Assembly (NCBI GenBank): GCA_965232105.1
Contig: OZ246956.1
Coordinates: 2,294,001 to 2,358,000, forward strand
Direction: 5' to 3'
DNA: 64,000 nt
Source: Multivorans sp965232105
GTDB taxonomy: Bacteria; Acidobacteriota; Thermoanaerobaculia; Multivoradales; Multivoraceae
This document shows positions 18,894 through 26,741 of the stretch, piece by piece. Position numbers and translations under genes: made by a program. The notes under the pieces were generated by a model. It saw only the letters and a list, made by a program, of their open reading frames with translations. It had not been told where the DNA came from and did no database searches. How positions within the stretch are numbered: the first letter of the stretch is position 1; each line of letters starts with the position of its first letter.

Positions 18894-19225
18894 GAGTAAG
18901 TGCCAGTTCGCTCTGGATTTGACCGTAGTGTTCGAATGGCGCGCCTTCGGCGTGTCCGTTCGGATAGCGAGCCGGAACGTAGAAGTTGTCCAGGACTTTA
19001 CCGCTGGCGACGAGGTCCTCGGGCGCCGGCGTGGGGAGGTCGCCCAGAAGACGGGCCACGACATGCCCCCAGGCTTCCTGGCCGTGAGCCAGATGCAGGG
19101 CCTTGACGGCTTTCTCGGCTGCCTGGTGGGCGGCACCATTCGTGGCGGTCGTTCGCCCTGTTCTCGGCAGCCGTGTCCAGGTCGCGCTGCGCCTGCTTCC
19201 ACCAGTCCTGCGATCGCTGCGCCAT
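18844..19225 (-). pseudogene. Frameshifted HEPN-domain gene
   Basis: The N-terminal part reads from the ATG at 19225 as MAQRSQDWWKQAQRDLDTAA...RHEWC. The characteristic continuation AHQAAEKAVKALHLAHGQ...VDQALADR, which ends at 18844, is in another frame. HEPN proteins normally read EW-x-C-F-x-A-x-QAAEKA across this point, so the gap equals about three residues minus one base, consistent with an 8-bp deletion at about 19132-19135. Both halves are otherwise well preserved, so the loss looks recent, or it is an assembly error. An intact copy would be the RNase toxin partner of the adjacent nucleotidyltransferase. Confidence 0.8.
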
Positions 19226-19279
19226 GTTGTCGCCCTCGGCGGCAGTCTACCGGCCGGGGGCCGCCAATAGACTCCATCC

Positions 19280-20305
19280 ATGGCGGAGCGCGTTTTGGTC
19301 ACCGGCGGCGCCGGCTTCATCGGCAGTCACACCTGCGTCGAGCTGCTGACGGCGGGCTGGGACGTGACGGTCGTCGACGACCTGTCGAACAGTTCGCGGG
19401 AGGCCCTGCGCCGGGCGGAGGAGCTGGCCGGGCGGGGACTGCGCTTCGTCGAGGGGGACGTGCTCGACGCGGCTGTGCTGGAGCAGGCGTTCGGCGACGG
19501 CGTTTGCTCGGCGGTGATCCACTTCGCGGCGAAGAAGGCGGTCGGGGAGTCCTGCGCGGATCCGCTCGGCTACTACCGGACGAACGTGGGCGGGACGATC
19601 AGTCTGCTGCGCGCGATGCGGCGGCACGACGTGCGCCGGCTCGTGTTCTCGTCGTCGGCGACGGTCTACGGCGATCCGGCGCCGGAGGCGTGTCCGCTGG
19701 CCGAGGACGCGCCGCGCTCGGCGTCGAACCCGTACGGTCAGACCAAGCTCTTCGTGGAGCAGATGCTGCGCGATCTCGCCGCGTCGGAGAGCGGTTGGCA
19801 CATCCTGTCGCTGCGCTACTTCAACCCGGCCGGCGCCCATCCGAGCGGACGGATCGGCGAGGACCCGCGGGGTGTCCCGGAGAACCTGCTGCCGAGCGCG
19901 ATGCAGGCTGCGGTAGGGCGGTTGCCGGAGCTTCGTGTGTTCGGGACGGACTATCCGACCCGGGACGGCACGGCGATCCGGGACTATCTCCACGTCGTGG
20001 ATGTCGCGACCGGCCATCTGCGGGCTCTCGACCATCTACCCTCGATCGCCGGCTGCGCGGAGTACAACCTGGGCACCGGTCGCGGCGCCACGGTGTTCGA
20101 GGTGATCGAGGCCGTGCGGCGGGCGAGCGGCCGGGAGATTCCAACCGTCCGCGAAGGGCGGCGGCCGGGCGATGCGACGGCGGTCTGGGCCGATCCGGCG
20201 CTTGCGGAACGCGACCTGGAATGGAGAGCCGAGCGCGATCTCGACGACATCTGCGCCGATGCCTGGCGTTGGCAGAGCGAGAATCCGGCGGGGTACGGGA
20301 CTTGA
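19280..20305 (+). CDS. galE: UDP-glucose 4-epimerase
   Basis: 341-residue short-chain dehydrogenase-type epimerase that interconverts UDP-glucose and UDP-galactose for cell-envelope sugars. Visible motifs: NAD-binding VTGGAGFIGSHT (residues about 7-18), DDLSNSS, HFAAKKAVGES, the catalytic Ser in VFSSSATVYG and the YxxxK pair in NPYGQTKLFVEQ, then RYFNPAGAHPSG and RDGTAIRDYLHV, all specific to GalE. First gene of a five-gene run in which every junction overlaps; its stop shares bases with the TTG start of the next gene. It is divergent from the HEPN/MNT locus. Confidence 0.94.
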   Translation: MAERVLVTGGAGFIGSHTCVELLTAGWDVTVVDDLSNSSREALRRAEELAGRGLRFVEGDVLDAAVLEQAFGDGVCSAVIHFAAKKAVGESCADPLGYYRTNVGGTISLLRAMRRHDVRRLVFSSSATVYGDPAPEACPLAEDAPRSASNPYGQTKLFVEQMLRDLAASESGWHILSLRYFNPAGAHPSGRIGEDPRGVPENLLPSAMQAAVGRLPELRVFGTDYPTRDGTAIRDYLHVVDVATGHLRALDHLPSIAGCAEYNLGTGRGATVFEVIEAVRRASGREIPTVREGRRPGDATAVWADPALAERDLEWRAERDLDDICADAWRWQSENPAGYGT

Positions 20306-21000
20306 GCGGGAAAGAGGCTCGCGGCTCGCGCGAAGCGGTACTCGAGGTGTTCGTCTACTACGACTTCGCCTCCTCGCTGAGCTACGTAGCCCATCGGGTG
20401 CTGGCGCGGATCGATCAGGAGCTTGCGGAGGAGCGAATCGAGCTGCGCTGGAAGGCGATCGACCTGACCGGGATCGGGCGGTTCCAGCGCGGGCGGCTGC
20501 TCGACCCCGTGCGGCGGCGGAGTCTGATCGAGGTCGCGACGGCGCTCGACGTCGAACTCGATCCACCCGCCCGCTGGCCGGACTCGCGACTGGCCGGCGA
20601 GGTCGCGCTGACGCTCGATCTGGCGATCGATCGAGGACTCGATCCGGCGGTCGAGCAGGAGTGGCGGCGGGGCGTGTTCTCGGCGTTCTACGAGCAGGGC
20701 GACCGCGACGATCCCGACCAACTCGCGGGCGCCGTCGAACAACTCTTCGGGGAGTTCGAGCGACGCGGCCACTTCGGCAAGCGCGGCGTTGCCTCGCTCG
20801 ACGACCTCGCCGCGGGCCGCCGGCTGGCGGCGGCGACCGGCAGTGCCGTGGCTGCCGGCGTCGAAGGAGCGCCGACGCTGATGTTCGACGCCTTCCCTTT
20901 GTGCGGCATCCACGACGAAACCACCATGCTGGGGATGATCCAGCGCTACGCCCGTCGGCGTCGCCGGCTGGAGGCGGAGGCGACGGTCGAGGTGAACTGA
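20302..21000 (+). CDS. DsbA-family / HCCA isomerase-like protein without CxxC
   Basis: 232-residue thioredoxin-fold protein. The frame has no ATG; a TTG at 20302 overlaps the galE stop (TTGA) and gives a sensible N terminus (EVFVYYDFASSLSYVAHRVL). That opening, together with the C-terminal GVEGAPTLMFDAFPLCGIHDE (cis-Pro loop region) and the helical insert, matches the DsbA/FrnE and 2-hydroxychromene-2-carboxylate isomerase superfamily. The CxxC of oxidoreductases is replaced by SSLS, so disulfide exchange is unlikely and a glutathione- or CoA-linked isomerase-type activity is possible. No signal peptide: cytoplasmic. Substrate unknown. Confidence 0.78.
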   Translation: MSGKEARGSREAVLEVFVYYDFASSLSYVAHRVLARIDQELAEERIELRWKAIDLTGIGRFQRGRLLDPVRRRSLIEVATALDVELDPPARWPDSRLAGEVALTLDLAIDRGLDPAVEQEWRRGVFSAFYEQGDRDDPDQLAGAVEQLFGEFERRGHFGKRGVASLDDLAAGRRLAAATGSAVAAGVEGAPTLMFDAFPLCGIHDETTMLGMIQRYARRRRRLEAEATVEVN

Positions 21001-22715
21001 TGGGGGTGCGGTTTCTCGTGGCGGTAGCCGCACTCGCGGTGCCGGCCTGTGCCCCGGAGGAAGGCGCCTCGGAACCGCCCGCGCCGGCGTCCGCTGACGC
21101 GACGCGGCTGGAAAGCGTCCGCTTCGTCGACGTGACCGGCGAAACCGGTCTCGACTTCGTCCACGCCACGGGTTCGGCCGGGTCGTACCCGATGCCGGCC
21201 ATCATGGGGGGCGGCGTGGCGGTGTTCGACGCCGACGGGGACGGCCTGCTCGACCTCTACTTCCCGAACGCGGGCAGCGCGGTCGCCGGCGATGCGGGGC
21301 GCAACCGCTTCTACCTGCAGAGGCCTCACGGCCTCTTCGTCGACGCGACGGAAGGCTCGGGGTTGGACAACCCCGGCTACGGCATGGGCGCCGCGGTCGG
21401 TGACATCGACAACGACGGCGACCTCGACCTCTACGTGACGAACTTCGGCACCGACATCGTCTACCGAAACGAAGGTGGCGGCCGCTTCGTCGATGCGACC
21501 GCCGAGCTCGGGCTGGCAACGCCCGCCTGGTCGACGTCGGGGGTGTTCTTCGACGCGAATCTCGACGGCTGGCTCGACCTGTACGTCGCCCGCTACGTCC
21601 AGTGGAACGAGGCGCGTGAATGCCAGGTGCAGGGCGGACGGGTCGACTACTGCGGCCCGCAGCAGTTCGAGGGCGAGGCGGATGTCTTCTACCTCAACGA
21701 AGGCGGTCGGCGCTTCGTTGACCGCAGCCGCGAGGCTGGCGTTTCGCTGATCGCCGACGCCGGGCTCGGGGTCGCCGCCGCCGACTTCGACGACGACGGT
21801 CGCACCGACGTCTACGTCGCGAACGACGCCGATCCGAACCAGCTCTGGATGAACCGCGGCGGCGGCGCTTTCGAGGACGACGCGGTGCTGCTCGGAGCGG
21901 CCTACAATCGGTTCGGGGTCGGCGAGGCGGGGATGGGCATAGCACTGGGTGACATCGACGGCGACCTGGACCTGGACCTGTTCCTGAGCCACCTGATCGA
22001 GGAGACGAACACCCTGTACGTGAACCTGGGCGGCGTGCCGGGCCTCTCCGATGGCTTCGACGACCGGGCGGCCGAGGCGGGCCTGGCGGCGCCGAGCACT
22101 CCCTACACGGGCTTCGGGACGGCCTTTTTCGACGCGGATAACGACGGCGACCTCGACCTGGCAGTGGTCAACGGAGCGGTGAAGCGGCGGCCGACCGCGC
22201 TGTCGGACCGTGCCGACTGGTTCTGGCGCGGCTATGCGGAGCCGAACCTCCTGATGCTCGGCGACGGCGCGGGCGCATTCGTCGACGGCAGTGGCGACTC
22301 CGGAGACTTCGGTGCGGCGCTCGACGTCAGCCGCGGTCTGGTGCCGTTCGACCTGGAAGGCGACGGCGACCTCGATCTCCTGGTCAGCAACCTGGAGGGG
22401 TCGGCGCGCATCTACCGGAACGAGTCGACCGGCGGTTCTGGGGGCTGGCTGAGCCTGCGGGTGGTCGATCCCGAGTTGCAGCGGACGGCCCTCGGCGCCT
22501 CGGTCGTCGCCTGGATCGACGATCGGCCGGTTCGGCGCCGCGTGCTGCCGCTCGGCGGCTACCTGACGGGCGGCGAGGCGCCGATCCACATCGGCCTCGG
22601 GGACGCGCCGGGGGTTGAGCGCTTCGAAGTCACCTGGCCCGGCGGCGAGGTCGAAGAGTTCGACGGCGCCGAAAGTGGCGCCCAAGTCGTCCTCGCACGG
22701 GGAGAGGGCCGATGA
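21000..22715 (+). CDS. CRTAC1-family protein (FG-GAP repeats plus UnbV/ASPIC)
   Basis: 571-residue exported protein. ATG at 21000 overlaps the upstream stop (TGATG). The N terminus is a short signal ending in VPACAPEEG, possibly a lipoprotein Cys. At least six FG-GAP/VCBS units with Ca-binding-like Asp motifs follow (FDADGDGLLDLYF, GDIDNDGDLDLYV, FDANLDGWLDLYV, FDDDGRTDVYV, GDIDGDLDLDLFL, FDADNDGDLDLAV, FDLEGDGDLDLLV), forming a beta-propeller. The C terminus has the UnbV/ASPIC domain, with ending EAPIHIGLGDAPGVERFEVTWPGG split across about residues 520-545. Such proteins are usually surface or periplasmic and often occur with TPR genes, as here. Biochemical role unknown. Confidence 0.9.
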   Translation: MGVRFLVAVAALAVPACAPEEGASEPPAPASADATRLESVRFVDVTGETGLDFVHATGSAGSYPMPAIMGGGVAVFDADGDGLLDLYFPNAGSAVAGDAGRNRFYLQRPHGLFVDATEGSGLDNPGYGMGAAVGDIDNDGDLDLYVTNFGTDIVYRNEGGGRFVDATAELGLATPAWSTSGVFFDANLDGWLDLYVARYVQWNEARECQVQGGRVDYCGPQQFEGEADVFYLNEGGRRFVDRSREAGVSLIADAGLGVAAADFDDDGRTDVYVANDADPNQLWMNRGGGAFEDDAVLLGAAYNRFGVGEAGMGIALGDIDGDLDLDLFLSHLIEETNTLYVNLGGVPGLSDGFDDRAAEAGLAAPSTPYTGFGTAFFDADNDGDLDLAVVNGAVKRRPTALSDRADWFWRGYAEPNLLMLGDGAGAFVDGSGDSGDFGAALDVSRGLVPFDLEGDGDLDLLVSNLEGSARIYRNESTGGSGGWLSLRVVDPELQRTALGASVVAWIDDRPVRRRVLPLGGYLTGGEAPIHIGLGDAPGVERFEVTWPGGEVEEFDGAESGAQVVLARGEGR

Positions 22716-24118
22716 GTGGCGCTCGCCCGCAGCGTGGAGGGAAGAAGTGCAGTAGAGAAGTTCGTCGTCTGCATCGCCCATTCTCTGGGTGCGCGGACCC
22801 TCTGGTCCGCATCCGGTTGTTCAGCACCGTCGTTGCGGTCTTCCTCGCTGCCGCCAGTCACGCCGCCGAACTCCCAACCCCCGACCTCACCGCCGTCGAA
22901 CCCCGCGTCCGGTCCGTAGTCGAGGAGACACTCCGCGCCGCCGCCGGAGCGCCCGACTCGGCAGCCGCGTGGGGTCGCCTCGGCATGGTCCTCCAGGCCC
23001 ACCAGTTCGACGAAGAGGCCGAGTCCGCGTACGTTGAAGCCTCCCGCCTTGCGCCCACCGAGTTCCGCTGGGTCTACCTGCGAGGCGTTCTCGCCGATAC
23101 GCACGATCCGGCTGCCGCCGTGAGCCTTTACCGTCGGGCGGTCGAGATCGATCCGGGCTATGCCCCGGCCCGGGTCCGGCTCGCCGCAGCCCTGGAGAAG
23201 GTCGGCTCGGCCGCGGAGGCCGACACGCACTATGCGGAAGCGGCCCGCCTCGAACCGGACAACGCGGTCGCCCATCTCGGGCTCGGCCGGCTGGCCCTCG
23301 CCCACGGCGAGATCGACCAGGCCGTGCGTCACCTCGAGCGGGCCTACAGCCTCAGCCCGGAAACCCAGGCGATCGTCGCCACGCTGTCGCGCGCCCGGCA
23401 CCGAGCCGGCGATCGGGACGGTGCGCGGCGCCTGGCACAGGCGGCGCGTGGCCTGCCGCCAATGATCCACCATCGCGACCCGCGCCGGGCCGAGGTCGAC
23501 GTGCTGGCCGTGGACTCGGAGAGCTTCCTTCGACGTAGCAAGACCTACCGCGAGACGGGCCAGTTGCAGGCCTCGCTCGCGGAGCTCCTCCGGCTGATCG
23601 AGCTGGAGCCCGACAACGCGCAGGCCCACTTCGCGGCCGCCGGCGTCTACGACCGGATGAACCGTCCCCGGGAAGCGGCGACAGCGGCGCGGCGCGCGCT
23701 CGAACTCGACCCGGATCTGGCCGGCGGCCGCGCCGTGCTGGCGGGCGCCCTGTTCAAGGTCGGGAGCTTCGAGCAGGCGGCCGCCGAAGCGGAGCGGGTG
23801 CTGGCGGACGATCCCGGCGATGTGCACATGCTGCTCGTGACGACGATGCTGGCGATGAGAGCGAACGATGTCGGCCGCGCGCTCGAGGGCCTGGACCGAG
23901 CGGCGGCCGCCGGCACGTCCGAGCCTCACCTGCGTGATCTGATGGTCCAGCTTCAACTGGAGCTGGCCGATGCCCTGGGGGGCGCCGGTCTCTACGACGA
24001 CGCGGGCCGCAGGATCGAGCAGGTGATCGAAACGCTGGAACGCGCCGGAACGACCGAGGCCGAGCTTCGGCCGTTCCGGCGACGGCTCGAGGACTACCTC
24101 GGAAAGGTGCGCGGATGA
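22712..24118 (+). CDS. Exported TPR-repeat protein
   Basis: 468-residue protein whose ATG overlaps the CRTAC1 stop (ATGA). A hydrophobic stretch at about residues 36-50 (LFSTVVAVFLAAASHA) is a likely signal sequence, but with an unusually long n-region; no better start codon is present. The remainder is made of tetratricopeptide repeats in two blocks (about 70-260 and 285-420), with repeated phrases such as AAVSLYRRAVEIDPGY, ADTHYAEAARLEPDNAVAH and AATAARRALELDPDLA. It probably scaffolds its CRTAC1 neighbour (inference from conserved pairing in other genomes). No enzymatic motif. Confidence 0.87.
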   Translation: MSGARPQRGGKKCSREVRRLHRPFSGCADPLVRIRLFSTVVAVFLAAASHAAELPTPDLTAVEPRVRSVVEETLRAAAGAPDSAAAWGRLGMVLQAHQFDEEAESAYVEASRLAPTEFRWVYLRGVLADTHDPAAAVSLYRRAVEIDPGYAPARVRLAAALEKVGSAAEADTHYAEAARLEPDNAVAHLGLGRLALAHGEIDQAVRHLERAYSLSPETQAIVATLSRARHRAGDRDGARRLAQAARGLPPMIHHRDPRRAEVDVLAVDSESFLRRSKTYRETGQLQASLAELLRLIELEPDNAQAHFAAAGVYDRMNRPREAATAARRALELDPDLAGGRAVLAGALFKVGSFEQAAAEAERVLADDPGDVHMLLVTTMLAMRANDVGRALEGLDRAAAAGTSEPHLRDLMVQLQLELADALGGAGLYDDAGRRIEQVIETLERAGTTEAELRPFRRRLEDYLGKVRG

Positions 24119-25605
24119 GCGATTCGGGACAGGGGACGACCGCTCCGGTGCGGGTGCGCGTGGCGCCGTCGCCGACGGGCGACCCCCACGTCGGTACCGC
24201 CTACCAGGCGCTGGTCAACCTGGCCTTCGCGCGCAGCCGCGGCGGCGTGTTCGTGCTGCGGATCGAGGACACGGACCGCGCCCGTTCGAGCCGCGAGTCG
24301 GAGGCGGCGATCGTGGATGCCTTGAAGTGGCTGGGCCTGGACTGGGACGAGGGGCCGTACCGCCAGAGCGAGCGGCTCGACCTCTATCGCTCGGAGGTCG
24401 ACCGCCTGCTCGCGGCCGGCAGCGCCTACCGTTGCTTCTGCACCCGTGAGCGCCTCGACCAGATGCGGCGCGAGAACCGTGCACAGCAGCGCTTCCCCGG
24501 CTACGACCGGCGCTGCCGCGACCTGCCGGTCGCCGAGTCCGAGCGTCGGGCGGCGGCGGGAGAACCCCACACGATCCGCCTGGCCATGCCCACCGAGGGC
24601 GAATGCGTGATGCAGGACCTGCTGCGCGGTGAGATCCGGCGCGAGTGGGATCTGGTCGACGACCAGGTCATCCTCAAGGCCGACGGCTACCCGACCTACC
24701 ACCTCGCATGCACCGTCGACGATCACGCGATGGAGATCAGCCACGTGATCCGTGGCGAAGAGTGGATCAACTCGCTGCCCAAGCACCTGCGACTTTACGA
24801 GGCGCTCGGCTACGAACCGCCGACGTTCTGCCACCTGCCGCTGCTCCGCAACAACGACGCGAACCGCTCCAAGCTCTCCAAGCGGCGCAACCCGACGTCG
24901 ATCACCTGGTTCCGTGACGCCGGCTTCCTGCCCGAGGCCTTGCTCAACTTCCTGGGCCTCATGGTGTCGAGCCGGTCGGAGGGTGAGGAGAAGTTCAGTT
25001 TCGAGGAGCTCGTCGACGGCTTCCGGTTCGAAGACATCTCGCTCGGAGGCCCCGTCTTCGACCTCGACAAGCTGCGCTGGCTGAACGCCCGATACCTGCG
25101 CGAGGACTACGACGCGGCCGGCCTGGCTGCACTCGTGAGCGAGTGGTCGATGGGGCAGGAGCGGCTCGCCGGGATCGCGGCCCTCGCCCAGCCGCGCCTG
25201 GAGACGCTAGGCGACTGGGGCCGGCTGACGAACTTCCTGTTCGTCGACGCGCCGACCGTCGACCGGGAGAAGCTGGCCGTCAAGGGTCTCGAAGAGGGCC
25301 AGGTCGCCGAGGCCCTCCAGTTCGTGCTGTGGACGCTGGAACGCGAGCAGGAGTTCACCGCCGACGTCATCCAGGGCCACTTCCGGCGCCTTTCCGAGGC
25401 GCTCGGGCTGAGCCTGCGCAATCTGACCCGGCCCTTCTATGTCGCCATGTCAGGCGAAGCGGCCTCTCTGCCGTTGTTCCAGTCCATGGAGATCCTTGGC
25501 CCCGACCTGGTGAGAGCCCGCATCCGACACGCCATCGAGGCGCTCGGCGGGATTTCGGGCAAGCGGATGAAGAAGCTGCAGAAGCGGTTCGAGGGGCTTG
25601 ACTAG
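24115..25605 (+). CDS. gltX: Glutamyl-tRNA synthetase
   Basis: 496-residue class I aminoacyl-tRNA synthetase that charges tRNA-Glu. The HIGH-type signature is APSPTGDPHVGTAYQALVN at about residues 17-35; the KMSKS-type loop is NRSKLSKRRN at about 255-264. LRIEDTDRARS and DDHAMEISHVIRGEEW are diagnostic. The C-terminal helical anticodon-binding domain is complete and the length is typical. The start overlaps the TPR stop (ATGA), making it the last gene of the five-gene run. glnS is also present in the window (34310-36013), so this enzyme is probably the discriminating form; which tRNAs it charges cannot be read from sequence alone. Confidence 0.96.
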   Translation: MSDSGQGTTAPVRVRVAPSPTGDPHVGTAYQALVNLAFARSRGGVFVLRIEDTDRARSSRESEAAIVDALKWLGLDWDEGPYRQSERLDLYRSEVDRLLAAGSAYRCFCTRERLDQMRRENRAQQRFPGYDRRCRDLPVAESERRAAAGEPHTIRLAMPTEGECVMQDLLRGEIRREWDLVDDQVILKADGYPTYHLACTVDDHAMEISHVIRGEEWINSLPKHLRLYEALGYEPPTFCHLPLLRNNDANRSKLSKRRNPTSITWFRDAGFLPEALLNFLGLMVSSRSEGEEKFSFEELVDGFRFEDISLGGPVFDLDKLRWLNARYLREDYDAAGLAALVSEWSMGQERLAGIAALAQPRLETLGDWGRLTNFLFVDAPTVDREKLAVKGLEEGQVAEALQFVLWTLEREQEFTADVIQGHFRRLSEALGLSLRNLTRPFYVAMSGEAASLPLFQSMEILGPDLVRARIRHAIEALGGISGKRMKKLQKRFEGLD

Positions 25606-25636
25606 CGAACAGCGGCCGCGCAGGGGTCTGCTCCTC

Positions 25637-26134
25637 TCAGGAAAGCCGCCCTTCGTCGTCGATCAGGACGACCTTGCCAGGCGTTTCGGGACCCCACCTC
25701 CAAAGCACGAGATTGAAGTCGTCCGGCCCTGTCCCTCGCGCGAAACTCCGTACCAACATCCCGAGTTGCCCCGCGGCAATCAACCGATCCGCCAAAGCCT
25801 GCGACGAAGGGCTTGTTCCTTTGAGCATCTGCGACTCCCAAGCGCCACAAATCAGCTCGGAATCGGTCACGCCGAAGGCGGTTCGCTCGGCTTCGTCCCG
25901 CGAATCGAACACTGGTTCCGCGTCTACCTCGTAGGCGCAGAGAGTGAGGGGTTGCATTGGTTGGCCAAGCGGCTGTGCCTCGCGGATTGCGGTCAGTGGC
26001 GTGAGGGAGGTGTAGAGCGCCGTCACACCGCGACGATTGAAGCGGCCACCATGGCGGCGTGCGCCTTCACCCGAGAGGGGCGCCCAGGACCATTGAGGAT
26101 TGTGGGCCCGATAGACGACCCCTCGGAAGCGCAT
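25637..26134 (-). CDS. RES-domain toxin (NAD-consuming family)
   Basis: 165-residue RES-domain protein. The name-giving conserved positions are visible: Arg in VYRAHNP and GGRFNRRGVTALYTS, Glu in LTAIREAQ, and Ser in LVRSFARG. RES toxins of Xre-RES systems (ParT, MbcT and relatives) resemble ADP-ribosyltransferases and either destroy NAD+ or modify Prs. The gene follows its predicted antitoxin by 14 bp on the same strand, the usual order for this family. The frame is intact and full length. The C terminus (VVLIDDEGRLS) converges on gltX with a 31-bp gap. Confidence 0.88.
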   Translation of the reverse strand: MRFRGVVYRAHNPQWSWAPLSGEGARRHGGRFNRRGVTALYTSLTPLTAIREAQPLGQPMQPLTLCAYEVDAEPVFDSRDEAERTAFGVTDSELICGAWESQMLKGTSPSSQALADRLIAAGQLGMLVRSFARGTGPDDFNLVLWRWGPETPGKVVLIDDEGRLS

Positions 26135-26148
26135 CGGCAGGCGCCGCC

Positions 26149-26499
26149 CTATGCGTAGCCGCCTGCCGCCACTCGGTCGAGATAGGCATGGACGTGCTCG
26201 GCATTGCCCTCCCGCAGCAGCAGGTCCGCGGTGGCTCCGCCGAAGCCCGGTAGCGGCTCGGCGCGAAACCAGGCGTAGGCCGCAAGCGACGAGCCAGTCT
26301 CGGCTTCGACCCGGTTCAGAATCTCCAGCATCTGGCGGAGGCGGATCTGGGTCTTTCGGGCCCTGATCCGTGAGGCACGCGAGAGGGCGTCGCGCCCCAA
26401 GCCAAGTGTGCCGGCGATTTCTGCCTTAGTAGTGCGCAGTTCGGCCGCGATGAGTCCTGGGGAGAAGACCTGATCCTCGACGAGTTCCCGGAAGAGCAT
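26149..26499 (-). CDS. Xre/MbcA/ParS-type antitoxin
   Basis: 116-residue cognate antitoxin of the RES toxin. The N-terminal half contains a helix-turn-helix-like segment (TTKAEIAGTLGLGRDALSRA). The C-terminal half is the toxin-binding DUF2384 part, ending FGGATADLLLREGNAEHVHAYLDRVA (spread over about residues 86-112). GAGGT lies 7 bases before the ATG. The protein probably represses its own promoter and fills the active site of the toxin, as in studied MbcTA and ParST pairs. Confidence 0.87.
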   Translation of the reverse strand: MLFRELVEDQVFSPGLIAAELRTTKAEIAGTLGLGRDALSRASRIRARKTQIRLRQMLEILNRVEAETGSSLAAYAWFRAEPLPGFGGATADLLLREGNAEHVHAYLDRVAAGGYA

Positions 26500-26520
26500 G
26501 GCGGTACCTCACGGTTCGTG

Positions 26521-26534
26521 ACGCACTATAGCGT
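26521..26534 (-). promoter_or_regulatory. Candidate autoregulated promoter of the Xre/RES pair
   Basis: On the minus strand a TATAGT -10-like hexamer (26525-26530) is framed by the inverted repeat ACGC/GCGT, 26 bases before the antitoxin ATG. A symmetric box over the -10 fits repression by the HTH antitoxin. No clear -35 is visible. Confidence 0.4.
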
Positions 26535-26668
26535 GATTCTATGTGTACCGAAGACTGCGCGAGTCTTGGGGGCGCGGAGTTGCTCAGCTACATGCTCCGG
26601 GTGCTGGAGCGTGAGCAGACTCACTGCCGAGGTCCTGGCGGCTCACGCTCGCGCGGCGTTTCCGACGC

Positions 26669-26699
26669 TGTAGCGCCGTCGTTGAGGCGTCGCTACAAT
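26669..26699 (+). promoter_or_regulatory. Candidate promoter/operator of the helicase cassette
   Basis: TACAAT at 26694-26699 resembles a -10 box, about 43 bases before the GTG start chosen for the helicase. An inverted repeat TGTAGCG (26669-26675) / CGCTACA (26691-26697) overlaps it. No good -35 at 17 bp, so an activator or a different sigma factor would be required if this is real. Confidence 0.35.
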
Positions 26700-26741
26700 C
26701 GCCTGCCCGTTGGCGTTGCTGTCGACGCTGACCGCCCCAAG

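Noticed and set aside
26541..26741. N-terminal extension of the SNF2 helicase from the ATG at 26541
   Set aside because: The 67 residues do not resemble the family and the region contains promoter-like sequence; the GTG at 26742 fits better. The longer start cannot be fully excluded.
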